Source: Rhabditoides inermis
Lineage: Eukaryota > Nematoda > Chromadorea > Rhabditida > Rhabditidae
DNA length: 64,000 bases
NCBI GenBank assembly: GCA_963966185.1
Contig: CAWZYM010000026.1
Span: 442,501 to 506,500 of the forward strand
Direction: 5' to 3'
Below, one piece after another: positions 1 to 11,502 of this stretch (position 1 is the first letter of the stretch; every line of letters starts with the position of its first letter). The position numbers and the translations under genes were made by a program. Below the pieces are notes generated by a model. The model made no database searches, was not told where the DNA came from, and was given only the letters and a program-made list of their open reading frames with translations.

Positions 1-7
1 TCTCTAG

Positions 8-300
8 GACAACGACCCGGAGGAGCTGGAGCTGACGTTCGAAGTGGACGAGCAGATATTCGGACAGGTATCGACATATCATCGATTGTTCATTCTATTG
101 CTGTTTCAGACGCACAGTGTGGAGCTGATCGAGGGCGGAAAGGACGTGCGAGTGACGGAAGAGAATAAAGAACAGTACATCGACGTGGGTGGTCCTCTCC
201 CTATTTTTCTACTCTCTTTCTTGCAGGCTGTCGTTTCATGGCGGTTCGTGAAGCGAGTCGAACCACAAATGGAAGCAGTGCTCAAGGGACTACATGAGGT

Positions 301-357
<57 letters not shown>

Positions 358-927
358 AGAGAGTACCGCTTCCCAGGTGGTGCCTCCGAATCTGCTCCGC
401 ATCTTCGACGCGTCTGAGCTGGAGCTGTTGATGTGCGGTCTTCAAAAGATCGACGTCAAGGACTGGAAGGCGCACACGATGTATAAGGGAGGATATGGAC
501 CATCCAGCCCGGTCAGTATCTTGTGCAGAGACATTTTAGATTACGTCGCCGTCATTGCGTGTTATTCGTATATCTAGGAGACGCATCTTGTGGTCTGTCC
601 TTCGCGTTTTTCATTGTCTCGTGTTTGCAGGAGATCCACAACTTCTGGCGTTGTGTTCTCGCGTTTGACAATGAGATGCGCGCCCGTGTCCTCCAGTTCG
701 TATCCGGTACCAGTCGAGTGCCCATGAACGGATTCAGAGAACTGTCAGTGGTTACTTACTTTGAACTGTCAGTGGGTATACTTCATTGTCTTCTAGGTAT
801 GGCTCGAATGGGCCGCAGAAGTTCACGATCGAGCGCTGGGGTAGTCCGGACATGCTGCCGAGGGCACACACTTGGTGAGTACTACAATCTCCCCTCTTTC
901 TCTCTCCCCCTCTCTCCCTCCCCTCTT

Positions 928-969
<42 letters not shown>

Positions 970-1095
970 CATGTCTCATTGTATCATTGCAGCTTCAACC
1001 GATTGGACCTTCCTCCCTATCCCACATACGCAGAGCTCAAACAGAAGCTGATCACAGCTATCGAGAACTCGGAGATCTTTTCGGGTGTCGACTGA
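8..1095 (+). CDS. NEDD4-family HECT E3 ubiquitin ligase, 3' end
   Basis: This is the C-terminal half of a HECT domain, the ubiquitin-thioester catalytic module of E3 ligases. The gene enters from the left edge, so the C2 and WW parts are outside. Exons by eye are 8-67, 110-184, 227-298, 377-511, 631-743, 797-874 and 993-1095. Visible NEDD4-type blocks are [65 protein letters not shown] and [16 protein letters not shown]. The Cys in HTCFNR is the expected catalytic residue, and its codon is split TG|C across the last intron. The protein ends in FSGVD, like NEDD4/WWP ends. Two introns carry (GA)n or (CT)n tracts. The nematode WWP-1 orthologue is the most likely identity, but the WW domains that would settle it are not in view. 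Confidence 0.9.
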
Positions 1096-2229
1096 GAGAG
1101 AGGACCACCCACGACGACGGGACCACCCACGAAGGCGCTTTCGCCACCCGCTGCTAGTCATTCACTCTCACCCCTTTGTCTCGAATCGGGTGGCTGATTT
1201 GTGTGTATCATGTGTGTATTTATTGATTCCACTTTGCTCCCCCTCCCTGTGATCATTTCCAGAGTATATTCGATTCCCTCTTTCACCCACTCTCTCTCAT
1301 TCTACTCGCTCTTCTACTGACTTTGACACTAGTGATATGTGCATAATGATACTTGCGATTAAACGTTTTATAAGAATCAATTATTCAACTTTTTCCTCAT
1401 TTCAGCAACACAACTGCGAATTCAGAACGTGATAGTGGTGATGTTACAAAAAAGATATTTGATTGTGAGTGGTGGTTGTCGATATCGAATTATTATGTTC
1501 GAACTCAGCTCAAACATTTTCCGTAAGAACATATGTTGGCTACAGTATACTGACCGATATCACAGCTTCATCACACAATTACAATTCCAATTTGCATAGT
1601 CAACACCGTACCTTGCTGTTGTAGTGGTAACACTCTTACTTCGATTGGCAAGAGCTTGGTCGCGGGTGTCAACTAAAACATCATTTAAAGCTCTGATCTT
1701 TATAATGTCTCTCGTGTAAAGAGTGGAACTGAAGCCCATGCTGCCTCTGTTCCCTCCCTCCCTCGCAGCCAGTGGCAACTGACTCAAGCACAGCAACACG
1801 ATTCTCACATTACAACAGTTCTCAAACAACAACTATTTCATGTGTAGCTGAAGCGGAAGTCAAGTGGAAGGAAGTTCTGTCACCAACGAATCAAAGCGTT
1901 CGCATTCGCAATATGACGACGTTGCTTTCTTTTAGGCATAGGCACCGCAATCTACTTCTCACTTCATTGCTTGCTGGCCGATTTTCTGTGCTGTGAATAA
2001 GATTCGTCTTTGTGTCTTCTTCAATGTGTTTCAATTGCAAAGAGGAGTGATTTTATGGTGTTTATTGAGGCATGTTGTACAGAAACGAGTGCCGTGTTTG
2101 AGGAAAGTCACTAGTGACAAGCCATCAGATATGTACACTGTGACAACGAGAAAACGGTAGTAGGCAATTTATATAGGGTGTTTGTGTGGTAGTAGTAGAT
2201 CAGAAGGAAGGGAAGACGCCGTGTGATGT
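1096..2229. other. Intergenic region, HECT ligase to troponin C (tail to tail)
   Basis: No gene is supported here. The region holds the 3' flank of the HECT gene and, on the minus strand, the 3' flank of troponin C, with a probable AATAAA signal read on the minus strand at 2061-2066. A tRNA-like stretch at about 1604-1676 is discussed as a finding. Confidence 0.5.
2061..2066 (-). terminator. Poly(A) signal of the troponin C gene
   Basis: TTTATT on the plus strand reads AATAAA on the minus strand, about 165 bp downstream of the troponin C stop codon. Confidence 0.55.
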
Positions 2230-2297
2230 TTAGTCGGACTCTCCAGCCATCAGCTCCCAGAACTCTGAAATGAGAGAGATTGTTACACTGCCCACGC

Positions 2298-2348
<51 letters not shown>

Positions 2349-3602
2349 AGAGAGAGAGAGAGGGGGGGGACTCACCCTCGAACTCGATCTTTCCGGATCC
2401 GTCCTCGTCGATCTCGTCGACGGCGGCGTCCAGGTCCTTGTCGGACAGGTCCGAGGCGATCTCCTTGAGCAGGTCCTTGAGGGTGGCGCGCGAGATGTAT
2501 CCGTTGCCCTGCAGGGGAGGGGATGAGAGGGGAGAGGGGGAGGGGAGTGCTCACCTCCTTGTCGAACAGGCGGAACGCTTCCCTCAGCTCCTTCTCCAGC
2601 GTCTCCTTGTCCACCGTGTTGGCAACGGTGTACACCAGGGCGCAGAACTCGTCGAACTCCAGCTTGCCCGAGCCGTCCGCGTCGAACTTGCGGACCAGCT
2701 TGCGCAGCTGCTGAAAAGGAGTGGGATGAGTGTGGCTCGGTTATCGATCGGTTATCGATTGATTGACCTTTTCGTCGAAATCCTGCTCCATAGCGTGCAT
2801 GATCTGGCCGATCTGGGTGGCCATGATGTAACCCTGCTTTCCACGGTCGAACGCATCGAAGAACTTCTGGTACTCTGCAATATTGATTGATTATTGATTG
2901 AATGTATAGTGGCTAGATGTATTCAGGGAGGTTATGGGGGGGGGAGTGTATTGGGTTTAGTGTAATCGATCGAGTCTCTTTCTTCCTCTTCTCTCCGTCA
3001 ATGCGCGGTGTAATGTGGGAAGAGAAGATTCTCGGAGTGAGAGTGATCGAGTTGATATGCGATACTGTTTAAAAGTGAGTTGTTGTCGAGGTTTTCGGAG
3101 AGATTTTTGAGGGTTTGTTACGGTAGCGAGAGGAACAGGTGTCGAAATGAGAGGGGGAGGGATAAATTGAGAGAAAAGCGCGCCTGCTACTGCTACTGCT
3201 ACTGGAGAATCGAGAAAGAGATAAAAAGATCGGCGAAGTATTGCTAGTTTGGAAGGCTTGCATCAAGTGTACAGGATCCAATATCATTGGTAAGTTGGTT
3301 ACAGTAAGGAATGGGAGAGCGGGAATTTAAATATCGAATTGACTCACCCTCCATCTGGGATCCATCGATCTCAGCAAGAATCTCTTCGATATCCTCGGCC
3401 TGAAACATGCAAATGTGAAACACGATAGATGGAAAGGAAGGAAAGGTAGTGTCTCAAGTGGGACTACGGTAATCTAGTCCTAAGGAGATTTGCCCAAAAG
3501 AGCAGTGGTAAGTGGAATAGTAAGTAGTAGTAGCTAGTAGTGGAATAATGCTACAAGTGTGGTGGAGTTCTAGATTGGTGGAAGGCTGGGAGAACTCACC
3601 AT
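2230..3602 (-). CDS. pat-10: Troponin C, body-wall muscle type (PAT-10 orthologue)
   Basis: Calcium-binding subunit of the thin-filament troponin complex in muscle. Exons (minus) are 3600-3602 (only the ATG), 3348-3399, 2768-2874, 2555-2710, 2376-2508 and 2230-2264. The spliced product starts MAEDIEEILAEIDGSQMEE and ends in EEFWELMAGESD, about 161 residues, the normal troponin C length. Four EF-hand regions can be followed. Two have canonical acidic loops, DADGSGKLEFDE and DEDGSGKIEFEE, while the first (DRGKQGYIM) and third (DKEGNGYIS) are degenerate, as in invertebrate troponin C. The N-terminal segment matches nematode PAT-10 better than pharyngeal TNC-2. A TATA-like box lies at 3644-3649. 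A (GA)n tract sits in the last intron. Confidence 0.9.
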
Positions 3603-3643
3603 GGTAGTTGGGTGAGACGCTGAGGACTGAAGGATCCGCCGGG

Positions 3644-3649
3644 CTTATA
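3644..3649 (-). promoter_or_regulatory. TATA-like box of troponin C
   Basis: The minus strand reads TATAAG about 42 bp upstream of the troponin C ATG. Confidence 0.4.
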
Positions 3650-3659
3650 GGCTATCTCG

Positions 3660-5214
3660 TGGCAGACCCGCCTCCCTTTCTTCTCTCCCCTCGCCGCCTG
3701 CCACCCTCCGTCTCTCACTACGGCCAGATGCCCCCAGGCAGACTCTCCCCCCACCCTCCGCCGATCGCACGCTCTCTCGCGGGGATGACTTTACTGCGAG
3801 TGAGTGTGGTGTGCGTCGATCGGGAGGCATCCTCCCACTCAGCCTGCCAGAGGGTGGGCAGGCAGAGAGAGAAGGGGAGAGGAGGGGAGAGGAGGGGAGA
3901 GGAGACGGGGAATGTGTGTACGAAACATCAACGGTTCGCCGTATGATGCCGGCTAGCAAGGGATTGAGTGGGTTGGGGATCGAATATTCATACAATGCAG
4001 TTGTAGAGTGCGGAAGCAATCGGGAAGGAAGCAAAAAGGTCCGCAACATTGTATGAAAATATGTACTGTAACATTATCATGACAATGATCATTGTGATAC
4101 CATTAATCAACATGCATGTCATGGCATGAACTTGTTGGCGTTTCAAAAACGAAATGTGTATAAAAATCACAACTGGAATTTACACCGCAACCATGGGCTT
4201 TTTTTTTAAATCTTTACTGTGATGCTTTTCTACTTTTCTTTTCTACTATTTTGGAGAGAAAAAACACCAGTTTTTTTTATAGAACTCTAACGAATTCACT
4301 TATGTTTTGATATGTATATTCTTCATTGTCTAGCTATTTTTTCATTCAAATGTGTTTCTAATTCCTTCGATCTCACTCCACTCGCATGCCATCTCACCTC
4401 ACTTTTCAGCCTACCGTATACTTCTATAACTGTAAATGCAGTAGTTGAGAGCTGTGATGTTGTGTTGTAGATAAGAACAGAAGATTACGGGGAGTTATAT
4501 TGTGGTATTGGTGATCAAAACAAACGGATCAGATCGTTGTATTCTAGGTAGATCGAAGCACCATCGCTCTGGCCTGCCGCAGGCAAACTCTCTTACAGGG
4601 AGATGGATTTGCCGCCGCATTCAGTTGGGCCTCACTCGCTCCCGTCTCTCGTGGCACCACACTTTCTTCGAGCACCTCGCTGGCTAACCACGTCAAACCA
4701 TGTCGACGTGCCCAATTCGAACTAAATTGCTTCTAAGTCGTATTGATTGAAGTACTATCGCTCCTGGTTCATGCAGTCTAGACGGCAGACGATATACAGC
4801 GAAGGGTGTCGGCTTGAATAATATCGAATAATTAATATTAGTTACTGTTTCATTTTCGGAAATTATTTACATTTACATTTATGTTTTTTTTTAAACTAAA
4901 ATTAATATTTTTAAGTACAACTTTTAGCTGCAGTTCTAACAGACATATTCGTCAGCAGGTGATACATGTCAGATTTTATTCATTTTCGTTTAAAAAATAT
5001 TTTTCAACAAACCATGTAAATATTGTTTATATTGTCCATTGATGTATTGGTCGTAGCAATGAATATACATGATTACAATATGATGCGCGTATTGTGATGC
5101 CGAAATATCTATTCATCGAACTTCGTCGAGATCGTGTACACGTTTGTCTCCATCTCCGTTGATGTTATCCTTGATTCAAACCTTTTTTGTTATGTGTGAT
5201 ATTCAGGTAATCCA
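3660..5214. other. Divergent intergenic region between troponin C and prolyl-tRNA synthetase
   Basis: No convincing coding exon. It starts GC- and CT-rich (about 3660-3930) and becomes AT-rich from about 4040. It must hold the troponin C promoter (minus) and the prolyl-tRNA synthetase promoter (plus). An acceptor-like ATTCAG lies at 5201-5206, just upstream of the synthetase ATG. Confidence 0.5.
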
Positions 5215-5934
5215 ATGGCCGCTGTGGAGGCTGATCTTGCTAAGGAGATCGAGGCGCAGGGCCTCGTTGTCAGGCAGGTCAAGGGAGATGCTGCTGCTTC
5301 CGAGGTACAGTATATCTACTTTCATAACAAGATAAATTGAATATCATATAATGGAGTTACTAGTAAGTTTATTTGTGTCGTTTACACTTATTATTGCTCA
5401 TTCATATCTCTGGAAACATATTGTTTGTCGCATGTGCATCGTTCCGCGTGTCAAGGACATTGGAATCTGATCACATCACGGATAATGACACAGTTATATA
5501 ATTTGTGTGGAATGGTTTTTAGGAGCAGAAGCAGGCTGCTATCGAGAAGCTTCTCGCTCTCAAGCTCACTTTCAAGGAGGCCACTGGAAAGGTACAGTAC
5601 TCAAAACCGTTTGAATGTAATATGTGGTTGGTTAAGGACTATGTCGGTGCTGGTGCTCGCCGCCCGGCTAAGGAGAAGAAGCCCGCCCAGAAGCCCGCGG
5701 AGAAGCCGAAGAAGGTGGAGAAGCCGGCCGACGGAAAGAAGCAGACCAAACTGGGCATTGAGACCAGCAAGGACGAGAACTACTCTGACTGGTACAGCCA
5801 GGTGATCACCAAGGCTGAGATGATTGAGTACTACGATGTGTCCGGATGCTACGTCCTGCGCCCTTGGAGTTACGCCATCTGGGAGAGCATCCAGGTGAGA
5901 TTCACACAATGTGAGAAGAGATGATCACACCGTT

Positions 5935-5968
<34 letters not shown>

Positions 5969-7920
5969 TGTACGTTCGTAGAGAAGATCATTAAAGTGTT
6001 CATATTCTGAACATTGAACATTTTCTAGGAGTGGTTCGACGGCGGCATCAAGAAGCTTGGCGTGAAGAACTGCTACTTCCCCATGTTCGTCTCCAACGCC
6101 GCTCTCGAGAGGGAGAAGACCCACATTGCCGACTTTGCCCCCGAGGTTAGTTTACGTTTGTAAAAGATTATGATCAAAATCAATGCATTGTTCAGGTTGC
6201 TTGGGTGACGCGCGCGGGAGACTCTGAGATGGCCGAGCCCATCGCTATCCGCCCCACCTCGGAGACGGTCATGTACCCCTCGTACAGGAAGTGGGTGCAG
6301 TCCCACCGCGACCTCCCCATCAAGCTCAACCAGTGGTGCAACGTCGTCGTGAGTGATTTCCTCCTGATGTTTACATTTTGTCAAATATTTTTCAATTGTG
6401 CTGTTTATTTTAGCGATGGGAGTTCAAGCACCCCACTCCCTTCCTTCGCACGCGCGAGTTCCTCTGGCAGGAGGGTGAGTATTATGACAACTTATTGCGA
6501 TAAAAGAGTATTCTTACTTGTTTGAGGCCACACCGCGTTCGCTTCCAAGGCTGAAGCTGAGGAGGAGGTGTTCAAGATCCTTGATCTGTACGCTGGAGTC
6601 TACACTGGTCTTCTCGCTATTCCCGTTGTCAAGGTGAGAATTGAATAACTGCGGAACTGAAAATTTTGATGGCAGATGGCAGAAGTATTCATTCATTGTA
6701 GGGCCGCAAGTCTGAGAAGGAGAAGTTTGCTGGAGGAGACTTCACTACTACCGTGGAGGCGTACGTGCCGTGCAACGGAAGGGGCATCCAGGGGGCCACC
6801 TCCCACCACCTCGGACAGAACTTCTCGAAGATGTTCGACATCTCGTACGAGTGTCCCGAGAGCGGAGGCCGCGCGTTCGCCTGGCAGAACTCGTGGGGTC
6901 TCTCCACTCGCACCATCGGAGCCATGGTGATGATCCACGGAGACGACAACGGACTCGTTCTCCCGCCCCGTGTCGCCTCCATCCAGGTACCCTGTCGTTC
7001 ATGCATGTGCATCCAAACAGTTGACGTGTCCAGGCTGTCGTGCTTCCCGTCGGAATCACGGCGCAGACGTCGGAGGAGCAGAGGAAGCAGCTGACGGATG
7101 CGGCGGCCGACGTCGCCTCGGATCTCGTTGACGCCGACATCAGGGCCGAGGCCGATCTCAGGTTAGCGGAGAGAGAGAGTGACACAAAAACACATACCTA
7201 TTGTTTGCAGGGACAACTATTCCCCCGGATGGAAGTTCAACCACTGGGAGCTCAAGGGAGTTCCTATCAGGCTTGAGGTTCGTTTCATTTCAATTGTTCT
7301 GCCTCTATGCATTTCTATATGTTTTTAAGTTTAGGTTGGCCCTAAAGACCTGGCTGCCGGACAGGTGACTGCTGTGATCCGCTACAACGGAGAGAAGAAG
7401 GCTCTGAAGAAGGAGGGACTGGTGCAGCAGGTGAAGGCTCTCCTCGAAGACATCCACAACAAGATGTACCAGAAGTGAGTGCCCATTCTTAGATAGTATC
7501 CTTGCATGGGTGGGGATGTGTATACATTTGGTCGTGCAGGGTGCTTGCCGCTCGTGACGCTCACATGAAGGTGTGCACGGACTTCGAGGAGTTCAAGAAC
7601 AAACTGGACGAGAAGTTCATCCTGCTCTCTCCCTTCTGCGGACATCCCGACTGCGAGGAAGAGGTATGGGGTAGGAGGGAAGGGCAATGAATGAAAGATG
7701 TGTTGCAGATCAAAAAGGCGTCGACCCGCGACGACGCGGAGGCGGGAGCCGCCCAGATGGGAGCCAAGACCCTCTGCATCCCTCTCGAGCAGGTACCACA
7801 TAGTTAGCATACATTGCTACATTTTCGTTTTAGCCCAAGGAGAAGCTTCCGGAGAAGTGCATCTTCCCGGCATGCCAGAAGAAGGCGGCTGCGTTCGCCC
7901 TCTTCGGAAGGAGCTACTGA
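5215..7920 (+). CDS. pars-1: Cytosolic prolyl-tRNA synthetase
   Basis: Charges tRNA-Pro with proline in the cytosol. Exons are 5215-5304, 5523-5591, 5637-5894, 6029-6145, 6196-6348, 6414-6474, 6527-6633, 6703-6986, 7034-7161, 7211-7277, 7335-7474, 7540-7663, 7709-7792 and 7834-7920. The N-terminus ([16 protein letters not shown], then [22 protein letters not shown]) is a WHEP-type helical domain, followed by a Lys/Pro/Ala-rich linker. The class II core follows: motif 2 region [24 protein letters not shown] and a motif 3 region around [16 protein letters not shown]. The C-terminal zinc-type domain has CGHPDCEEE and [13 protein letters not shown] and ends in FGRSY, as in eukaryotic and archaeal-type ProRS. 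It stands alone rather than fused to GluRS, as in C. elegans. The start is 8 bp after an acceptor-like ATTCAG. Confidence 0.93.
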
Positions 7921-8144
7921 TCTGTTGGATATATTCTCTCATCGATCAGATATTCCCTCCACCCTTCCCTGTCTTTTCTGCATATTTTGTCCATGTGATA
8001 TGATTCCGAGTTTCTCTCTCCTTTCGCCATTTGTTGATTGTTTGGTGGTGATGGGTTCTCACTTTCCGTTAGGAAATGTTGCATGCAAATTGATCAATGG
8101 CCTTGCAGTAGTATTTATGAAATTTATTCATAGTATTCTATACT

Positions 8145-8150
8145 AATAAA
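8145..8150 (+). terminator. Poly(A) signal of prolyl-tRNA synthetase
   Basis: AATAAA about 225 bp after the stop codon and upstream of a T-rich acceptor that precedes the next gene. Confidence 0.6.
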
Positions 8151-8218
8151 GGTTGTTACGGTATACATGTAGTCTCTCTGTTGAATGGATATGAGGTTTC
8201 TGTCCTCTCTCGAATACC

Positions 8219-8232
8219 TTTTTTTTTAAACA
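8219..8232 (+). promoter_or_regulatory. Probable trans-splice acceptor before the RPA12 gene
   Basis: A run of nine T followed by AAACAG, 34 bp before the next ATG and about 70 bp after a poly(A) signal. This is the layout of a nematode operon junction; SL2-type trans-splicing is inferred, not seen. Confidence 0.5.
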
Positions 8233-8266
8233 GTGTACTTTGGTGTGTAATGCAAGAGTTGTAGGT

Positions 8267-8771
8267 ATGTCTGTGTCGCACCTGCGTTCTCTGGACGCTG
8301 ACTTCTGTGCTGTGTGTGGGGCTATCCTGCCCCTCTCTGCCTCCTCCGCCACCGTAGACTGCCGCGCATGCGGACACACCACCAGGGTACAGAGTGAGTA
8401 TTGTGGAATTATTATGCTTACATTTTTGTATATTGTATTGTTATACATTCAGAGAAGAAGAATCACCTCGTGTGTCGTCTGGAGAAGGTGTATGAGCGTA
8501 CTGTGGCGGACACTGAGAATGCGGAGGACAAGGGAGGAGCCGACGCCGTCGTTGACCACATCTGCACCAAGTGAGCAGTTTGTTTTATATTTTGATTATA
8601 ATATCATTTTTCCCATAACAGTGTGGTGTGAGATTGTAGTACATGTGTGTGTTTAGATGCGGGCATGGCAAGGCTACGTGGGCGACGATGCAGACCCGAT
8701 CTGCGGACGAAGGACAGACGGTCTTCTACACGTGTCTCAAGTGTAAGAAGAAGGATATCGAGTACTCCTAG
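8267..8771 (+). CDS. rpoa-12: RNA polymerase I subunit RPA12 (TFIIS-like zinc ribbon)
   Basis: Small subunit of RNA polymerase I that aids RNA cleavage and termination in the nucleolus. Exons are 8267-8394, 8453-8570 and 8657-8771. The product has about 120 residues, the usual size for the family. The N-terminal zinc ribbon has FCAVCGAILP and CRACGH. The C-terminal TFIIS-type ribbon has CTKCGHGKATW, then MQTRSADEGQTVFYTC and CLKCKKK; the conserved RSADEGQT contains the catalytic acidic pair. The RPA12-type ending separates it from the RPB9 and RPC11 paralogues, although RPB9/RPC11 cannot be fully excluded by eye. It lies 346 bp downstream of prolyl-tRNA synthetase on the same strand, with a strong acceptor between, so co-transcription is likely. 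Confidence 0.85.
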
Positions 8772-9592
8772 ACATCCTCACATTGTTATATTGTATACTG
8801 CATCCTCGTTGACTTGTTGTGTTTGGCTGTTACTGTTAGGTGTACATTGTTGTTTTCTCGTTGATAAATTGGTTTTCTCCATGTTGCCGAGAGTGTTGGG
8901 TGTGATTGGTTGTGTTCCAAGTGTGAGCTATCTGGGTGTGTGTGGGCGTGGAGTGTTTGCAATGCCATAACAGTACCATTCAGAAAAGAAGGGCCGAATG
9001 GAGGAATTGGACATAGAAGTAGAACAAGTGAGTGCTTCTTTCTCGTTCTTTTTGTTTATTGAATGGCTGAGTTTACGCAATGTCTGCCCGGCCGCTGTGT
9101 GGCGTCTGGTGAGGTGCGCAAGCCAAGGTCAGCCCGCTACTCATTACTCAATCTCACTGCTCACTCCCCGCCCACACTGTATCTCTCACTCCTCTCTCAC
9201 TCCTCTCATTCATCGAGGAATCGGCTTTTTCGTGTCTTCCCTTCTCTTTCTTTCGGGTGTTCGCATCCCGTGTTCCCATTGCAGTGTGTAAAGTGCGCGT
9301 GTGAGCCTCGTTTTCCAAGTTGCAACGTCAATTCAACATTCCGGTGTGCGAATGATTGTGATTATGGTATGAGATAGCGCGTGATGATTCGGGGTGTGAT
9401 AGGAGAGTGTGTGTAATGCTTGATCGGATGGAGAGAGAGAGAGAGAGGCGAGTGGAAGATGGAGGTGAGACTAATGAGCAGAGTGATTGAATGGGATGGG
9501 AGGATGTTTCTAGGTTATGCGGATTGGAGAATAGTGGAATATTACGACATGTGTCTATCGGAGGGTGAGATATGGCGGTGGACTTTGGAGGA

Positions 9593-9654
<62 letters not shown>

Positions 9655-11502
9655 TTTCAAGTGAGAGGGAGGGCGGAGGGGAAGAGAGTCAGTTGCTCTG
9701 GCGGCTCGCCAAATCCAGTGGGACTCTCTTATTGTATTGTCTTGGTTGGCGTCTCTCGTCATTTTCTTTTTCCACTCTTTTCGAGTCTCGCAATTATGAG
9801 CTTTGCCGTTTGTCTGTGAGTACGCGTACTCGCAGTAAATTTTCATGCGTAGCCATTGTTTCGAGTTTCTCTCTCTCTCTCTCTCTCTCTCTCCACGCTT
9901 TTCTATCGATACTCTCTCGCCCTCCCACTTGCTCTCTGTGCGGCTTGTGTTCACCCCGTAATCTGTATATCCGCTATTCATTCCGGACCGCATATGCAAA
10001 TGAGTATGATTGTGGGTGCGCGACGGCTGCAGGTAGAGAGAGGGAAGGGGGGGGGGAGGGAGGGGTTGTGTTGCATTTGCATGTGGTGTGCTCGTTATAG
10101 CCACCTCTCCTCTGCGCGAGTGAGTGCGTGGATAGAGGAAAGGGATATAGCTGTCGTCCACCCGTTTATTTATACCAGCTGCGTGCGTATGGGCTGTTGA
10201 TTGTGTGTATAATATATTTGTATGAATCACTGCGCCTCCCTCATTTCATTCCGTTTCGATGCGTACTGGTTTCCACGCGGCCATCCTCTCTATGTGTGCC
10301 GCTGTGGTTGTCGTTTATAATTGTGTTACATTGCGCGTTTCGCGTCGCCCGCTCGTTCTTTCGGAACATGTTGTTGTGTTGCGAGTACGAGATTCGCGGA
10401 TGCTTTTGCCCTCCCGCTCTCTCACTCCCACCATCTGTCCGCGCAACGCCTCACTTTCACCCCCCCCCCCCCTCTCCCTCTCTCCCTCTCTTTCTCTCTC
10501 TGTTTTCACGCTCCGCGCAGTGGTTTTGTGCGAGTGGTGAGATGAGTGGTACTCTCTCGAGAGAGTGTGTGTGAACCCCCTCCCCCCTCTCTCGCCTGAC
10601 CGTTCCGCTGTGGCGTGGGACGGCGCGAGTCGAGCGACGGAGCTGGACGTTTAGATTTCTTTGCGCATTCTCTTTTTTGTGGATTCTTTGAATGTGGCGG
10701 ATTGGATGTGTGGTGGATGGAAAGGGAAGCGGATTGACCTCGAATGCGTCAGTGACATGGAGAGACAGGGGGGGGGGGAGAAGGGCTGTTTTGTATGCAT
10801 TAGCCATGCAACGTTTAGGCTCGCCCTCATCTATTCACTAGGTTGAATGGGTATTGTGTATCGATTGTATCGATTGAGGCTGGCCTGATATGTGGTGGGA
10901 TGGGAATTGTCGGCTGGAGGCTCTGCTCTCAGAGATTGCAATCAGAAGTCGCGCTGGTCGCAGTTCGCCCTCGCACTCTGCATCTCTTCATCCGCCATGC
11001 TCTCTCTATATCTCCGATGTCTGTGTCTCTTATCGAGTCGACGTCTCTCGCGTCTCTCTGTCCTTCCTTTTATGGTCATGTCGAGATTCGCGCAGTCGTG
11101 TATGCAGATTGTTATGATCCCCTCTCATCTCTCGACTCTCTTGTCGAATCGCCTAGATGTTCTTGAGAATGGAGCGAGTGATTCTCGGATTTCGCTTTCA
11201 CTCCAATTCCATTGTGTCCTCTGGAGACTTCCGTGCACATGTTTCCTGCAACTCGATTTGTATGTTCGTGTTAGTTTTCCACGTTGCACTCTTCTGATGA
11301 GGCTGCATTGGCATTCAGTGTTCCTGATGGAATCGTTTGTGGTTGGTGGAAGGGATTGGTTTGCGTTGTTTCCCATGGGGAGAGGACTCTCATCTGACAC
11401 GACACCATCACAGATGGCTATCTCACTGTTTTAGCGCATTTTCTACGCACCCTCGTCTCTCTTCTATACTATTCATCGCATAGACATTTGCAATGTTGCA
11501 TA
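8772..11502. other. Long non-coding stretch with microsatellites
   Basis: No gene I can support. GA/CT tracts lie at about 9597-9652 and 9870-9893, G/C-only runs near 10048-10056 and 10459-10469, and a palindrome ACTCTCTCGAGAGAGT at 10551-10566. A short ATG-led segment at 8998-9027 (MEELDIEVEQ, then a GTGAGT donor) could be an early exon of the downstream gene. The region may be promoter or 5' intron for zoo-1. Confidence 0.4.
8998..9027 (+). CDS. Candidate short 5' coding exon (gene unknown, possibly zoo-1)
   Basis: ATG opens 10 codons (MEELDIEVEQ) ending exactly at a consensus donor GTGAGT in phase 0; an acceptor-like CATTCAG lies 16 bp upstream of the ATG. The next phase-0 acceptor on this strand that opens a plausible exon is at 16852. 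If joined, the Penelope element would lie in a zoo-1 intron. This is only a suggestion. Confidence 0.2.

Noticed and set aside
9328..10230. 300-codon minus-strand open frame.
   Set aside because: Long only because (CT)n reads as Ser-Leu repeats; no domain, no splice-consistent exons.
10551..10566. Perfect 16-bp palindrome ACTCTCTCGAGAGAGT upstream of zoo-1.
   Set aside because: It arises naturally where CT and GA runs meet; no second copy or gene context supports a binding site.
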